64,000 nt of DNA from Mycolicibacterium neoaurum (GTDB lineage: Bacteria > Actinomycetota > Actinomycetes > Mycobacteriales > Mycobacteriaceae), in contig NZ_JAQIIX010000002.1 of assembly GCF_036946495.1 (NCBI RefSeq), forward strand, positions 1,922,001 to 1,986,000. The letters are read 5' to 3'. Each line of letters begins with the position of its first letter. Positions within the stretch are counted from its first letter, which is position 1. Positions 31,870 to 39,147 of the stretch are shown here, piece by piece. Under the pieces are notes generated by a model. It saw only the letters and a list, made by a program, of their open reading frames with translations. It was not told the origin of the DNA and made no database searches. The translations under genes were made by a program, and so were the position numbers.

Positions 31870-32256
31870 GTGTGGACGGCGAAGCGATCGGTCGATGCTC
31901 CCGTTGATGCGGTGTGGGAGCTGCTCACCGATCTGCAGGCATGGCCGCAGTGGGGTCCCACGGTCGCGCGCGCCGAACTCGACGGCACCGTCTTCCTGCT
32001 GGGTGCGACAGGACGGGTCTGCACACCGGTCGGCGTGCCGCTGCCGTTCGTCATCAGCGCATTCGATCCCGGCCACAGCTGGGGATGGGATGTCGCCGGC
32101 GTGCCGGCAACCCAGCACGGTGTCGAACCGCGACCCGGCGGCGGCTGCACGGTGTGGATGACGGCGCCGTGGTGGGCGCCGGCCTACCTGCCGGTGCTGG
32201 AGGTGGCGGTGCGCCGCATCGCCGCCATGTCGGCCGGAAAGTCGTTCGACACCTGA
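31870..32256 (+). CDS. SRPBCC (START-like) ligand-binding protein
   Basis: A 128-residue protein with the SRPBCC/polyketide-cyclase pattern: KRSVDAPVDAVWELLTDLQAWPQWGPTVARAELDG at the N-terminus and a C-terminal amphipathic helix. These proteins form a hydrophobic pocket; no ligand can be inferred. GTG at 31870 is the first start in the open frame; TACCAG, a poor -10, ends 7 nt upstream. It stands 68 nt from both neighbours on the same strand. Confidence 0.75.
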   Translation: MWTAKRSVDAPVDAVWELLTDLQAWPQWGPTVARAELDGTVFLLGATGRVCTPVGVPLPFVISAFDPGHSWGWDVAGVPATQHGVEPRPGGGCTVWMTAPWWAPAYLPVLEVAVRRIAAMSAGKSFDT

Positions 32257-32324
32257 CCCGATCCGCCGTGAGCGATGCCGCGAATGACAATTGACGTGGC
32301 CGACACGGTGGAAGGAGCCCTGGC

Positions 32325-33569
32325 ATGGCGGTGGTCCTGGCGTACACGGCGCCTGCGCTGGGACACCTGTATCCGTTCTGCGCGCTGCTCACCGAACTCG
32401 CCGGTCGCGGCCACCGCATCCACGTGCGCACCCTCGCCGACGGCACCCGGTTGTGCCGCAGGCTCGGATTCGCCGTCGAACCCGTGGACCCGGTGATCGA
32501 GGCGGTCGAACACGACCACGACGAGGCCGACAGCTCGGTGCTGCGGGCCGCCACCGACACCGTGCGGGTGCTCACCCGGCGCGCCGCCATGGAAGTCGCC
32601 GATATCCGGCGTGCGGTCGAGACCGCGCGCCCCGATCTGGTCATCGTGGATTCCAACTCCTGGGGTGCGATCTCGTATCTGGAGACCCGGGATGTTCCGT
32701 GGGTGGTCCTGTCACCCTTCACCCCCTACCTGCGGGCACCCGGCCTGCCACCGTTCGGCGCGGGAGCCCGGCCGTGGCGGGGACCATGGGGCCGCATCCG
32801 CGATCACGGCATCGGCACGGTGACCCGCCGTGTCTTCGACAGGCCCTTCGCCGACGGACTCGCCCCGGTCCGCACCGACCTCGGACTGCCCGCCGTCCGT
32901 ACCGCCGACGAGCTGCTCCGGCGCGCCCCGGTGGTCCTGGTGGCCACCGGCAAACCCTTCGAGTACCGGCACACCGACTGGGGGCCGAACGTGCACATGA
33001 TCGGCCCCGCGGTGTTCGACCCGGTGGGTGATCAGGAGCCGGCCTGGCTCGCCGAGATCGACCGTCCCATCGTCCTGGTGACCACATCCTCGATTCCGCA
33101 GACCGACGCCCGGTTGGTGGGTGCGGCGATCGAGGCGCTCGAGGGGCTGGGCCTGCACCTGGTGGCGACCTCGCCGGCCGGACCCGTGACCATCCCGGGC
33201 AGGCCCGGTGTCACGCTGGCCGGTTTCGTCCCGCATTCGCTGCTGCTGGAGCACGCCGTCTGCGTGGTCACCCACGGTGGCATGGGTATCACCCAGAAAG
33301 CACTCAGCCGCGGGATACCGGTATGCGTGGTGCCGTTCGGGCGCGATCAGTTCGAGGTGGCCCGCCGTGTCGAGGTCGCCGGCTGCGGAACCCGGTTGCC
33401 CGCCCGTCGGCTGACCCCGGGCAGATTGCGCACCGCCATCCTCGACGCGATGTCGATGTCCGGCGGTGCGGCCGCCGTCGCCCGCGGTTTCGCCGACACG
33501 GGGGGAGTGCCCCATGGCGCGGACATCGTGGAGGCCCACCTGTACCACGGCGGCGCCGCAGCCGGGTGA
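32325..33569 (+). CDS. GT1-family glycosyltransferase (UGT/MGT-like)
   Basis: A 414-residue GT-B enzyme. The N-terminal acceptor domain starts AYTAPALGHLYPFCALLTELAGRGH. The C-terminal donor domain has GFVPHSLLLEHAVCVVTHGGMGITQKALSRGIPVCVVPFGRDQFEVARRV (about 301-350), the UGT signature with the His-Gly-Gly diphosphate contact and a final D-Q sugar contact. Such enzymes glycosylate lipids, macrolides or other small molecules. GAAGGAG lies 7 nt before the ATG. Its 3' end lies 13 nt from the convergent ilvD. Confidence 0.88.
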   Translation: MAVVLAYTAPALGHLYPFCALLTELAGRGHRIHVRTLADGTRLCRRLGFAVEPVDPVIEAVEHDHDEADSSVLRAATDTVRVLTRRAAMEVADIRRAVETARPDLVIVDSNSWGAISYLETRDVPWVVLSPFTPYLRAPGLPPFGAGARPWRGPWGRIRDHGIGTVTRRVFDRPFADGLAPVRTDLGLPAVRTADELLRRAPVVLVATGKPFEYRHTDWGPNVHMIGPAVFDPVGDQEPAWLAEIDRPIVLVTTSSIPQTDARLVGAAIEALEGLGLHLVATSPAGPVTIPGRPGVTLAGFVPHSLLLEHAVCVVTHGGMGITQKALSRGIPVCVVPFGRDQFEVARRVEVAGCGTRLPARRLTPGRLRTAILDAMSMSGGAAAVARGFADTGGVPHGADIVEAHLYHGGAAAG

Positions 33570-33582
33570 CTCCGGCCGGCCG

Positions 33583-35298
33583 TCAGGTGCAGACCGCGCC
33601 GACGGCCGCGGACTGAACCAGCTTGGTGTACTTGGCCAGCACGCCGGTGGTGTACCGCGGCGGCAACGGCTCGAAACCGTCTTTGCGGGAAGCCAATTCG
33701 GCCTCGTCGACCAACAGGTCGAGGGTGCCGTTGGCGACATCGAGGCGGATCCGGTCACCATCGTGCACGAACGCGATCGGGCCGCCGTCGACGGCTTCCG
33801 GTGCGATGTGCCCGACGCACAACCCGGTGGTGCCACCGGAGAACCGGCCGTCGGTCATCAACAGGACGTCCTTGCCGAGGCCCGCACCCTTGATCGCGCC
33901 GGTGATGGCCAGCATCTCGCGCATACCCGGTCCACCCTTGGGGCCCTCGTAGCGGATGACCACCACGTCGCCGTGGGTGATGGTGCCGTCTTCCAGGGCA
34001 TCCAGTGCGGCCCGCTCGCGCTCGAAAACCCGTGCCGTTCCTTCGAATACATCGGAGTCGAAGCCGGCGGACTTGACGACCGCGCCCTCGGGGGCCAGCG
34101 AGCCGTGCAGGATGGTGATCCCACCGGTGGGATGAATCGGGTTGTTCATGGCGCGCAACACCTTGCCGTCGGGGTCCGGCGGCTCGATATGGGCCAGGTT
34201 CTCGGCCATCGTCTGACCGGTCACGGTCAGGCAATCACCGTGCAGCAGACCGGCATCCAGCAACGCCTTCATCACCACCGGCACGCCGCCGATCTCGTCG
34301 ACATGTTTCATCACATGCCTGCCGAACGGCTTCACATCGGCCAGGTGGGGCACCCGGTTGCCGACCCGGGTGAAGTCCGCCAGCGTCAACTCGACCTCGG
34401 CCTCGCGGGCGATGGCCAGCAGGTGCAGCACCGCGTTGGTCGAACCGCCGAAGGCCATGACGACGGCGATGGCGTTTTCGAACGCCTCCTTGGTCAGGAT
34501 GTCGCGGGCGGTGATACCGCGGCGCAGCAACTCGACGACGGCCTCGCCGGACCGCGCCGCGTACTCGTCACGGCGTGAGTCGATAGCCACCGGAGAGGCG
34601 CTGCCGGGCAAGGACAATCCCAGCGCCTCGGCCGCCGAGGCCATCGTGTTGGCGGTGTACATGCCACCGCAGGCGCCCTCGCCAGGGCAGATCGCGCGCT
34701 CGATGATGTCGACGTCCTCGCGGGACATCAGGCCACGGGCACAGGCACCGACCGCCTCGAAGGCATCGATGATGGTGACCTCTTTCTCGGTGCCGTCGGT
34801 CAGCTTCGCCGTTCCGGGCATGATCGAGCCGTTGTAGAGGAACACCGACGCCAGATCGAGACGGGCAGCCGCCATCAACATGCCGGGGATCGACTTGTCG
34901 CAACCAGCCAGCAGGACCGATCCGTCCAGGCGTTCGGCCTGCATGACGGTCTCGACACTGTCGGCGATCACCTCGCGCGACACCAGGCTGAAGTGCATGC
35001 CCTCATGGCCCATGGAGATGCCGTCGGAGACCGAGATGGTGCCGAACTCCAGCGGATAGCCACCCCCGGCGTGCACGCCGCCCTTGACCGCCTGCGCGAG
35101 CCGCTGCAACGACATGTTGCACGGGGTGATCTCGTTCCAGGACGAGGCGACGCCGATCTGCGGCTTCACCCAGTCGTCGTCACCCATGCCGACGGCGCGC
35201 AGCATTCCGCGGGCTGCGGTTTTTTCCAATCCGTCGGTGACGTCGCGGCTGCGGGGTTTGATATCGACCCCGGGACGGGCTTCTGGTGCTGAGGGCAT
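33583..35298 (-). CDS. ilvD: Dihydroxy-acid dehydratase IlvD
   Basis: A 571-residue enzyme (M. tuberculosis IlvD 575). It dehydrates dihydroxy-isovalerate and dihydroxy-methylvalerate in valine, isoleucine and leucine synthesis, using an Fe-S cluster and Mg2+. The cysteine motifs GCDKSIPGML (about 126-135) and CPGEGACGGMYTANTMASAAEALG (about 194-217) are intact. ATG at 35298 (MPSAPEARPG) gives the family N-terminus; the open frame extends upstream only as antisense to the DUF305-ricR genes. It is monocistronic, as is Rv0189c. Confidence 0.96.
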   Translation of the reverse strand: MPSAPEARPGVDIKPRSRDVTDGLEKTAARGMLRAVGMGDDDWVKPQIGVASSWNEITPCNMSLQRLAQAVKGGVHAGGGYPLEFGTISVSDGISMGHEGMHFSLVSREVIADSVETVMQAERLDGSVLLAGCDKSIPGMLMAAARLDLASVFLYNGSIMPGTAKLTDGTEKEVTIIDAFEAVGACARGLMSREDVDIIERAICPGEGACGGMYTANTMASAAEALGLSLPGSASPVAIDSRRDEYAARSGEAVVELLRRGITARDILTKEAFENAIAVVMAFGGSTNAVLHLLAIAREAEVELTLADFTRVGNRVPHLADVKPFGRHVMKHVDEIGGVPVVMKALLDAGLLHGDCLTVTGQTMAENLAHIEPPDPDGKVLRAMNNPIHPTGGITILHGSLAPEGAVVKSAGFDSDVFEGTARVFERERAALDALEDGTITHGDVVVIRYEGPKGGPGMREMLAITGAIKGAGLGKDVLLMTDGRFSGGTTGLCVGHIAPEAVDGGPIAFVHDGDRIRLDVANGTLDLLVDEAELASRKDGFEPLPPRYTTGVLAKYTKLVQSAAVGAVCT

Positions 35299-35345
35299 GC
35301 AGGTAAGTATGCATTCGGCCGACAACCATCCCAAACCCCCGCTGA

Positions 35346-35360
35346 TACCCCTGTGGGGTA
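35346..35360. promoter_or_regulatory. RicR/CsoR-type operator TACCCCTGTGGGGTA
   Basis: A 15-bp palindrome of the form TACCC-N5-GGGTA, as bound by mycobacterial copper-sensing CsoR/RicR repressors. It lies 4 nt upstream of the -10 TAGCCT of the DUF305-ricR operon, so bound repressor would cover the promoter. Autoregulation of ricR fits established knowledge of RicR; release by Cu(I) is the family mechanism. Confidence 0.7.
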
Positions 35361-35364
35361 CCGG

Positions 35365-35370
35365 TAGCCT
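35365..35370 (+). promoter_or_regulatory. -10 element TAGCCT of the DUF305-ricR operon
   Basis: TAGCCT ends 6 nt before the ATG at 35377 and lies just downstream of the RicR-type palindrome. Confidence 0.6.
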
Positions 35371-35376
35371 GGCTAC

Positions 35377-35964
35377 ATGAGACGGGTGCTGGTGCTGGTG
35401 GTGGCGATGCTTGCCGTCCTGGTTCCGGCCTGCGGCAGACAGGCGCCCGCACCGGAGTCGTCCAGCGGATCCACCGCCTCGGCCACATCGCCCGCCCCGG
35501 GCACTCCGGGGGTCAATGCCATCGATCGCGCCTTCGCTGATGCCCTGCTCGCCCAGCGGCCGCGTATCGACCAGATGATCGCGCTGGTGCGCACCAATTC
35601 CGACGACCCGCGCATGCAGGCGCTCGCCGATGTGCTCGCCGTCAGCGAGAAACAGCAGACCGACACCGTGAACGCATTGCTGGTGCAGTGGACCGACGGC
35701 CAGCAGGGCGGTCAGGGCCCGGTACCGCAGGGGCCCAACCTGTTCGACGAGGGCGCCATGCAACGGCTTGCGGCGCTGCGCGGTCCCGAGTTCGACAGGT
35801 TGTGGCTGCAGGCCATGCTCAACCACCACCAGGCCGTCCTGACCATGGCGGCCACCGAGATCCAGGAAGGTCAGGACGGCAACGCCAAGACGCTGGCGCA
35901 GGGCATCATCAGTACGCGCCAAGAGGAGGCCGGTCACATGCAGAAACTGTTGGGAGGCGGATAG
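35377..35964 (+). CDS. DUF305 lipoprotein, probable copper-responsive
   Basis: A 195-residue exported protein. The signal peptide ends LVPACGRQ, a lipobox-like site with Pro at -2. A Ser/Thr/Pro linker precedes the ferritin-like DUF305 domain. The C-terminal part MLNHHQAVLTMAATEIQEGQDGNAKTLAQGIISTRQEEAGHMQKLL holds the HHQ, Met and E..H residues that may bind metal. DUF305 genes are often found with copper-resistance genes. Here it is the first gene of the ricR operon, with a RicR-type operator upstream and only 3 nt to ricR, so a copper role is well supported but inferred. Confidence 0.82.
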   Translation: MRRVLVLVVAMLAVLVPACGRQAPAPESSSGSTASATSPAPGTPGVNAIDRAFADALLAQRPRIDQMIALVRTNSDDPRMQALADVLAVSEKQQTDTVNALLVQWTDGQQGGQGPVPQGPNLFDEGAMQRLAALRGPEFDRLWLQAMLNHHQAVLTMAATEIQEGQDGNAKTLAQGIISTRQEEAGHMQKLLGGG

Positions 35965-35967
35965 TTG

Positions 35968-36261
35968 ATGACCGATGCAGAACACGGCTATTCGCCGCAG
36001 AAAGAGAACTACGCCAAGCGGTTGCGCCGCATCGAGGGTCAGGTGCGGGGCATCGCCAAGATGATCGATGACGACAAGTACTGCATCGACATCCTCACCC
36101 AGATCAGTGCGGTCAACAGTGCGCTGCAGTCGGTCGCACTCGGGTTGCTCGACGAGCACCTCGGCCACTGCGTCACCCACGCGGTCGCCGCGGGCGGTGA
36201 GGAGGCCGAGGTCAAGCTGGCCGAGGCATCGGCGGCCATCGCCCGGTTGGTCCGCTCCTAA
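35968..36261 (+). CDS. ricR: Copper-sensing repressor RicR (CsoR family)
   Basis: A 97-residue all-helical repressor closely similar to M. tuberculosis RicR (Rv0190). The Cu(I) ligand set Cys39, His64 and Cys68 is present (YCIDILTQ, DEHLGHC), and the basic N-terminal helix KRLRRIEGQVRGIAKMI is the DNA-contact region. Cu(I) binding releases it from its operators. It sits 3 nt after the DUF305 gene under the same palindromic operator. In M. tuberculosis its regulon includes mmcO, lpqS and mymT; none of these is in this window. Confidence 0.94.
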   Translation: MTDAEHGYSPQKENYAKRLRRIEGQVRGIAKMIDDDKYCIDILTQISAVNSALQSVALGLLDEHLGHCVTHAVAAGGEEAEVKLAEASAAIARLVRS

Positions 36262-36267
36262 CCGCGG

Positions 36268-36582
36268 TCAGGCCCGTTCGGCGTCCTCGATCGCGGACTC
36301 CAGGCGCGCGATCTTGCCGTCGAGTTCGCCCTCGTGGCCCGGTCGGATATCGGCCTTGAGCACCAGCGAGATCCGGGTACCGAACGGTGCCACCGCTTCG
36401 GTCGCACGTTTGACGACGTCGAAGACCTCGTCCCAGGAACCCTCGAGCTCGGTGAACATGCTGGAGGTCCGGTTGGGCAGACCCGACGCGCGCACCACCC
36501 GCACCGCGGCTGCCACGGCCTCGCTGACCGAGCCATCGGAGCGGCCGGTACCCGACGGGCTGATGCTGAAGGCGACGATCAT
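36268..36582 (-). CDS. Thiamine-binding / MTH1187-YkoF-like (DUF77) protein
   Basis: A 104-residue ferredoxin-like-fold protein. The start MIVAFSISPSGTGRSDGSVSEAVAAAVRVVRASGL and the GSWDEVFDVVKRATEAV segment match the DUF77/MTH1187 family, whose characterised members bind thiamine or form tetramers of unknown role. It is convergent with ricR (6 nt) and divergent from the MFS gene (51 nt). Function here is not known. Confidence 0.8.
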   Translation of the reverse strand: MIVAFSISPSGTGRSDGSVSEAVAAAVRVVRASGLPNRTSSMFTELEGSWDEVFDVVKRATEAVAPFGTRISLVLKADIRPGHEGELDGKIARLESAIEDAERA

Positions 36583-36633
36583 CGCGCGTCCTCTCGGTTC
36601 GGGGCGACCACGGCATTACCGTGGCATTCCAGC

Positions 36634-37881
36634 ATGACCGTGAAACCGTACGCGCAACTGACGGTGCTCGCGGCCGCCGCGTTCGTCTACGTCACCGCCG
36701 AGATCCTGCCCGTCGGGGCGCTGCCTGCCATCGCCGCCGACCTCGCCATCGCGCCGGCGACGGTGGGCACCCTGCTGGCCGGCTATGCGTTGATCGCCGC
36801 CGTCGCCACGATGCCGCTGGTGCGCTGGACGGCGGGCTGGCCCAGACGCCGGGTATTGTTGTTTACCCTGGTGTGTCTCACTGTCTCGCAAGCGCTTTCG
36901 GTGATAGCGCCGAATTTCGCGGTGCTGTCGGTGGCGCGGGTGCTGTGCGCGCTGACCCACGGTCTGATGTGGTCGGTGCTGGCCCCGATGGCCGTCCGGC
37001 TGGTTGCCCCCGGGCACGGTGGACGGGCGACCACGGCCGTGTACGCGGGCACGGCGCTGGCCCTGGTGGCGGGCAACCCGTTGACGGCACTGACATCGCA
37101 GGCGTGGGGGTGGCGGACCGCGGCCGCTGTGGTCATGGTGGCGGCCGCAGCGGTAACAGTGGCCGCGCGACTGCTGTTACCGGTGCTGCCCGCCATCGCG
37201 GCGGGTCCGGCCGGTCGGGTGAGCCGCCGACGGTGGCACCGCAATCGCGCACTGGTCACCCTGTGCGGACTCACGCTGGTCGGTGTCAGCGCACACTTCG
37301 TGTCCTACACCTACATCGCCGTCGTCATCGGTGGGGTCACCGGCGCCGACACCGCGGCGGTCCTCGCCGGATTCGGGGTGGCCGGACTGGTCGCCATGAC
37401 CGCGTTCGCCCGTCCACTGGACCGGTGGCCGCGGCCGGTCCTGATGACCGCACTGGCCGGCCTGGTCGCTGCCTTCTCGGGGTTGGCCGCCGTGGCCGGT
37501 GGCGACCCGCGGCCGGTCCTCGGCGTCGTCGGGATCCTGGCCTGGGGTGCCATGTCGACGGCCCTGCCGCCCATGTTGCAATCCGCGGCGATCAACAGCG
37601 CACCCGAGGACCCCGACGGGGCGTCCGGACTGTACGTGGCGATGTTCCAGGCCGGGATCGTCACGGGCGCGCTGGCCGGGGGCGCCCTGTTCGCCGTCGG
37701 CGGGCCGTTCGCCGTGCTCAGCGCGTCGGCATCGCTGACCGCGGTGGTATTGATCGCCGTTGCCGCGCTGCCGTGGTTGCTCGCCCCTGTAACGGCAGGA
37801 CTCACACCGGCGATGAACATCCCAGGTCAGTGGTGCAGGTCGGACGGTGATGAGGGGTCCGTCCGGCCTCGCCAGGGTTAG
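36634..37881 (+). CDS. MFS drug/sugar efflux transporter (Rv0191 orthologue)
   Basis: A 415-residue, 12-helix major-facilitator protein of the AraJ/chloramphenicol-exporter type; Rv0191 has 413 residues and has been linked to chloramphenicol efflux. Helix 1 carries FVYVTAEILPVGALPAIAADL. The loop between helices 2 and 3 (WTAGWPRRRVLL) is a weak motif A, and helix 5 holds GNPLTALTSQAWGWR, the antiporter motif region. The last ~30 residues after the final helix are polar. ATG at 36634 is the first start after the divergent DUF77 gene. Confidence 0.88.
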   Translation: MTVKPYAQLTVLAAAAFVYVTAEILPVGALPAIAADLAIAPATVGTLLAGYALIAAVATMPLVRWTAGWPRRRVLLFTLVCLTVSQALSVIAPNFAVLSVARVLCALTHGLMWSVLAPMAVRLVAPGHGGRATTAVYAGTALALVAGNPLTALTSQAWGWRTAAAVVMVAAAAVTVAARLLLPVLPAIAAGPAGRVSRRRWHRNRALVTLCGLTLVGVSAHFVSYTYIAVVIGGVTGADTAAVLAGFGVAGLVAMTAFARPLDRWPRPVLMTALAGLVAAFSGLAAVAGGDPRPVLGVVGILAWGAMSTALPPMLQSAAINSAPEDPDGASGLYVAMFQAGIVTGALAGGALFAVGGPFAVLSASASLTAVVLIAVAALPWLLAPVTAGLTPAMNIPGQWCRSDGDEGSVRPRQG

Positions 37882-37935
37882 CCGGTCGACGTGTTGTGCC
37901 AGACTGGTCTGCAGATATGCCAGTGGAGGTGACAT

Positions 37936-38928
37936 ATGTCGCAGCGGACGAGAAGGACACTCGCCAGCGCGATCTTGGCGGCCGCAACGGTCGTCGCAGC
38001 AGGTATCGGTAGCCCGTCGGCCCTTGCGGAGCCCGTTCCGCCCGCACCGGCACCCGCGCCGGCGCCGCCCGCATTCCCCAACCCGTTCGCGCCGCCGGCC
38101 CCGCCCGCGACGCCGACGGCAGCCGATCCGTTCGCCCCGGTCGGTGGGCCCGGCGCGCAGCCGTTGCCGATCCCGCCGGGCACTCCGCCCGGACAGAACC
38201 CGAATCCGTTCCGCGGTCTGCCGCCGTTCGTGCCGCCGTCGTTCAACCCCGTCAACGGGTCGATCGCGGGTGCGGCCAAGCCGATCTACATCAACTTCCA
38301 GCGGCCCATCGCCAACCGGCAGATGGCCCAGGACGCGGTGCACATCACCTCGAACCCGCCGGTGCCCGGCCAGTTCTACTGGGTCACCGATACGCAGCTG
38401 CGGTGGCGGCCGCAGGACTTCTGGCCGACCGGCACGGTGGTCAACATCGACGCCGCGGGCACCAAGTCCAGCTTCACCGTGCCCGAGCAGTTGGTGGCGA
38501 CCGTCGACGATGCCACCAAGACGATGACGGTGGTGCGCAACGGCGAGGTGGAGAAGGAGTTCCCGGTCTCGCTAGGCAAGCCCGGCCACGACACCAAGAA
38601 CGGCACGTACTACGTGCTGGAGAAGTTCGCCGACATCGTGATGGATTCCTCCACCTATGGTGTTCCGGTGGATTCCGCGGAGGGCTACAAGACCCACGTC
38701 AAGGATGCCGTGCGCATCGACAACAGCGGCATCTTCGTGCACGGCGCGCCGTGGTCGGTGGCCGACCAGGGCAATACGAATGTCAGCCACGGCTGCATCA
38801 ACCTCGCCCCCGCCGACGCCAAGTGGTTTTACGACAACTTCGGCTCCGGTGACGCCGTCGTCATCAAGAACACCGACGGCGGTCTGTACAACCAGCCCGA
38901 CGGGGCCTCGGACTGGCAGATGTTCTGA
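37936..38928 (+). CDS. L,D-transpeptidase (Rv0192/LdtMt4-like)
   Basis: A 330-residue exported enzyme that forms 3-3 cross-links in peptidoglycan. The signal peptide ends near SPSALA (residue ~31). A Pro/Ala-rich linker reaches to ~105, then an Ig-like domain (about 113-185) and the YkuD catalytic domain (about 186-315). The active-site segment is IFVHGAPWSVADQGNTNVSHGCINL with His269 and Cys287. GGAGG precedes the ATG. A perfect hairpin terminator follows. Confidence 0.93.
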   Translation: MSQRTRRTLASAILAAATVVAAGIGSPSALAEPVPPAPAPAPAPPAFPNPFAPPAPPATPTAADPFAPVGGPGAQPLPIPPGTPPGQNPNPFRGLPPFVPPSFNPVNGSIAGAAKPIYINFQRPIANRQMAQDAVHITSNPPVPGQFYWVTDTQLRWRPQDFWPTGTVVNIDAAGTKSSFTVPEQLVATVDDATKTMTVVRNGEVEKEFPVSLGKPGHDTKNGTYYVLEKFADIVMDSSTYGVPVDSAEGYKTHVKDAVRIDNSGIFVHGAPWSVADQGNTNVSHGCINLAPADAKWFYDNFGSGDAVVIKNTDGGLYNQPDGASDWQMF

Positions 38929-38942
38929 CGATCCTGTTCACA

Positions 38943-38981
38943 CAGAACGGCCCACTTTCCCAGGGAAAGTGGGCCGTTCTG
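38943..38981. terminator. Perfect 19-bp hairpin terminator after the L,D-transpeptidase gene
   Basis: The arms CAGAACGGCCCACTTTCCC (38943-38961) and its exact complement (38963-38981) are separated by a single A, so the real loop is formed by the inner C/G residues. It begins 15 nt after the stop and has no U-tract. The remaining bases up to the convergent zmp1 stop at 39148 show no gene. Confidence 0.85.
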
Positions 38982-39147
38982 CGTCAAGGGGTCGCGGTCA
39001 CATCGGCCGGGTCTCAGTCGCTTCGTGCAGACGGCCGCGAAGCTGAATCCAGGTAGCTCTGCCGGCAAGATCCCCTACCTGACTGCAGTCCTCGCAGGGA
39101 CCCAGCCTCCTTCGACTGAACCTGGTAGGTCGCCGAGCCGGCCCCCG

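Noticed and set aside
35299..36180. An N-terminal extension of IlvD to 865 residues.
   Set aside because: The extension is antisense to the DUF305 and ricR genes; the IlvD family start is ATG 35298.
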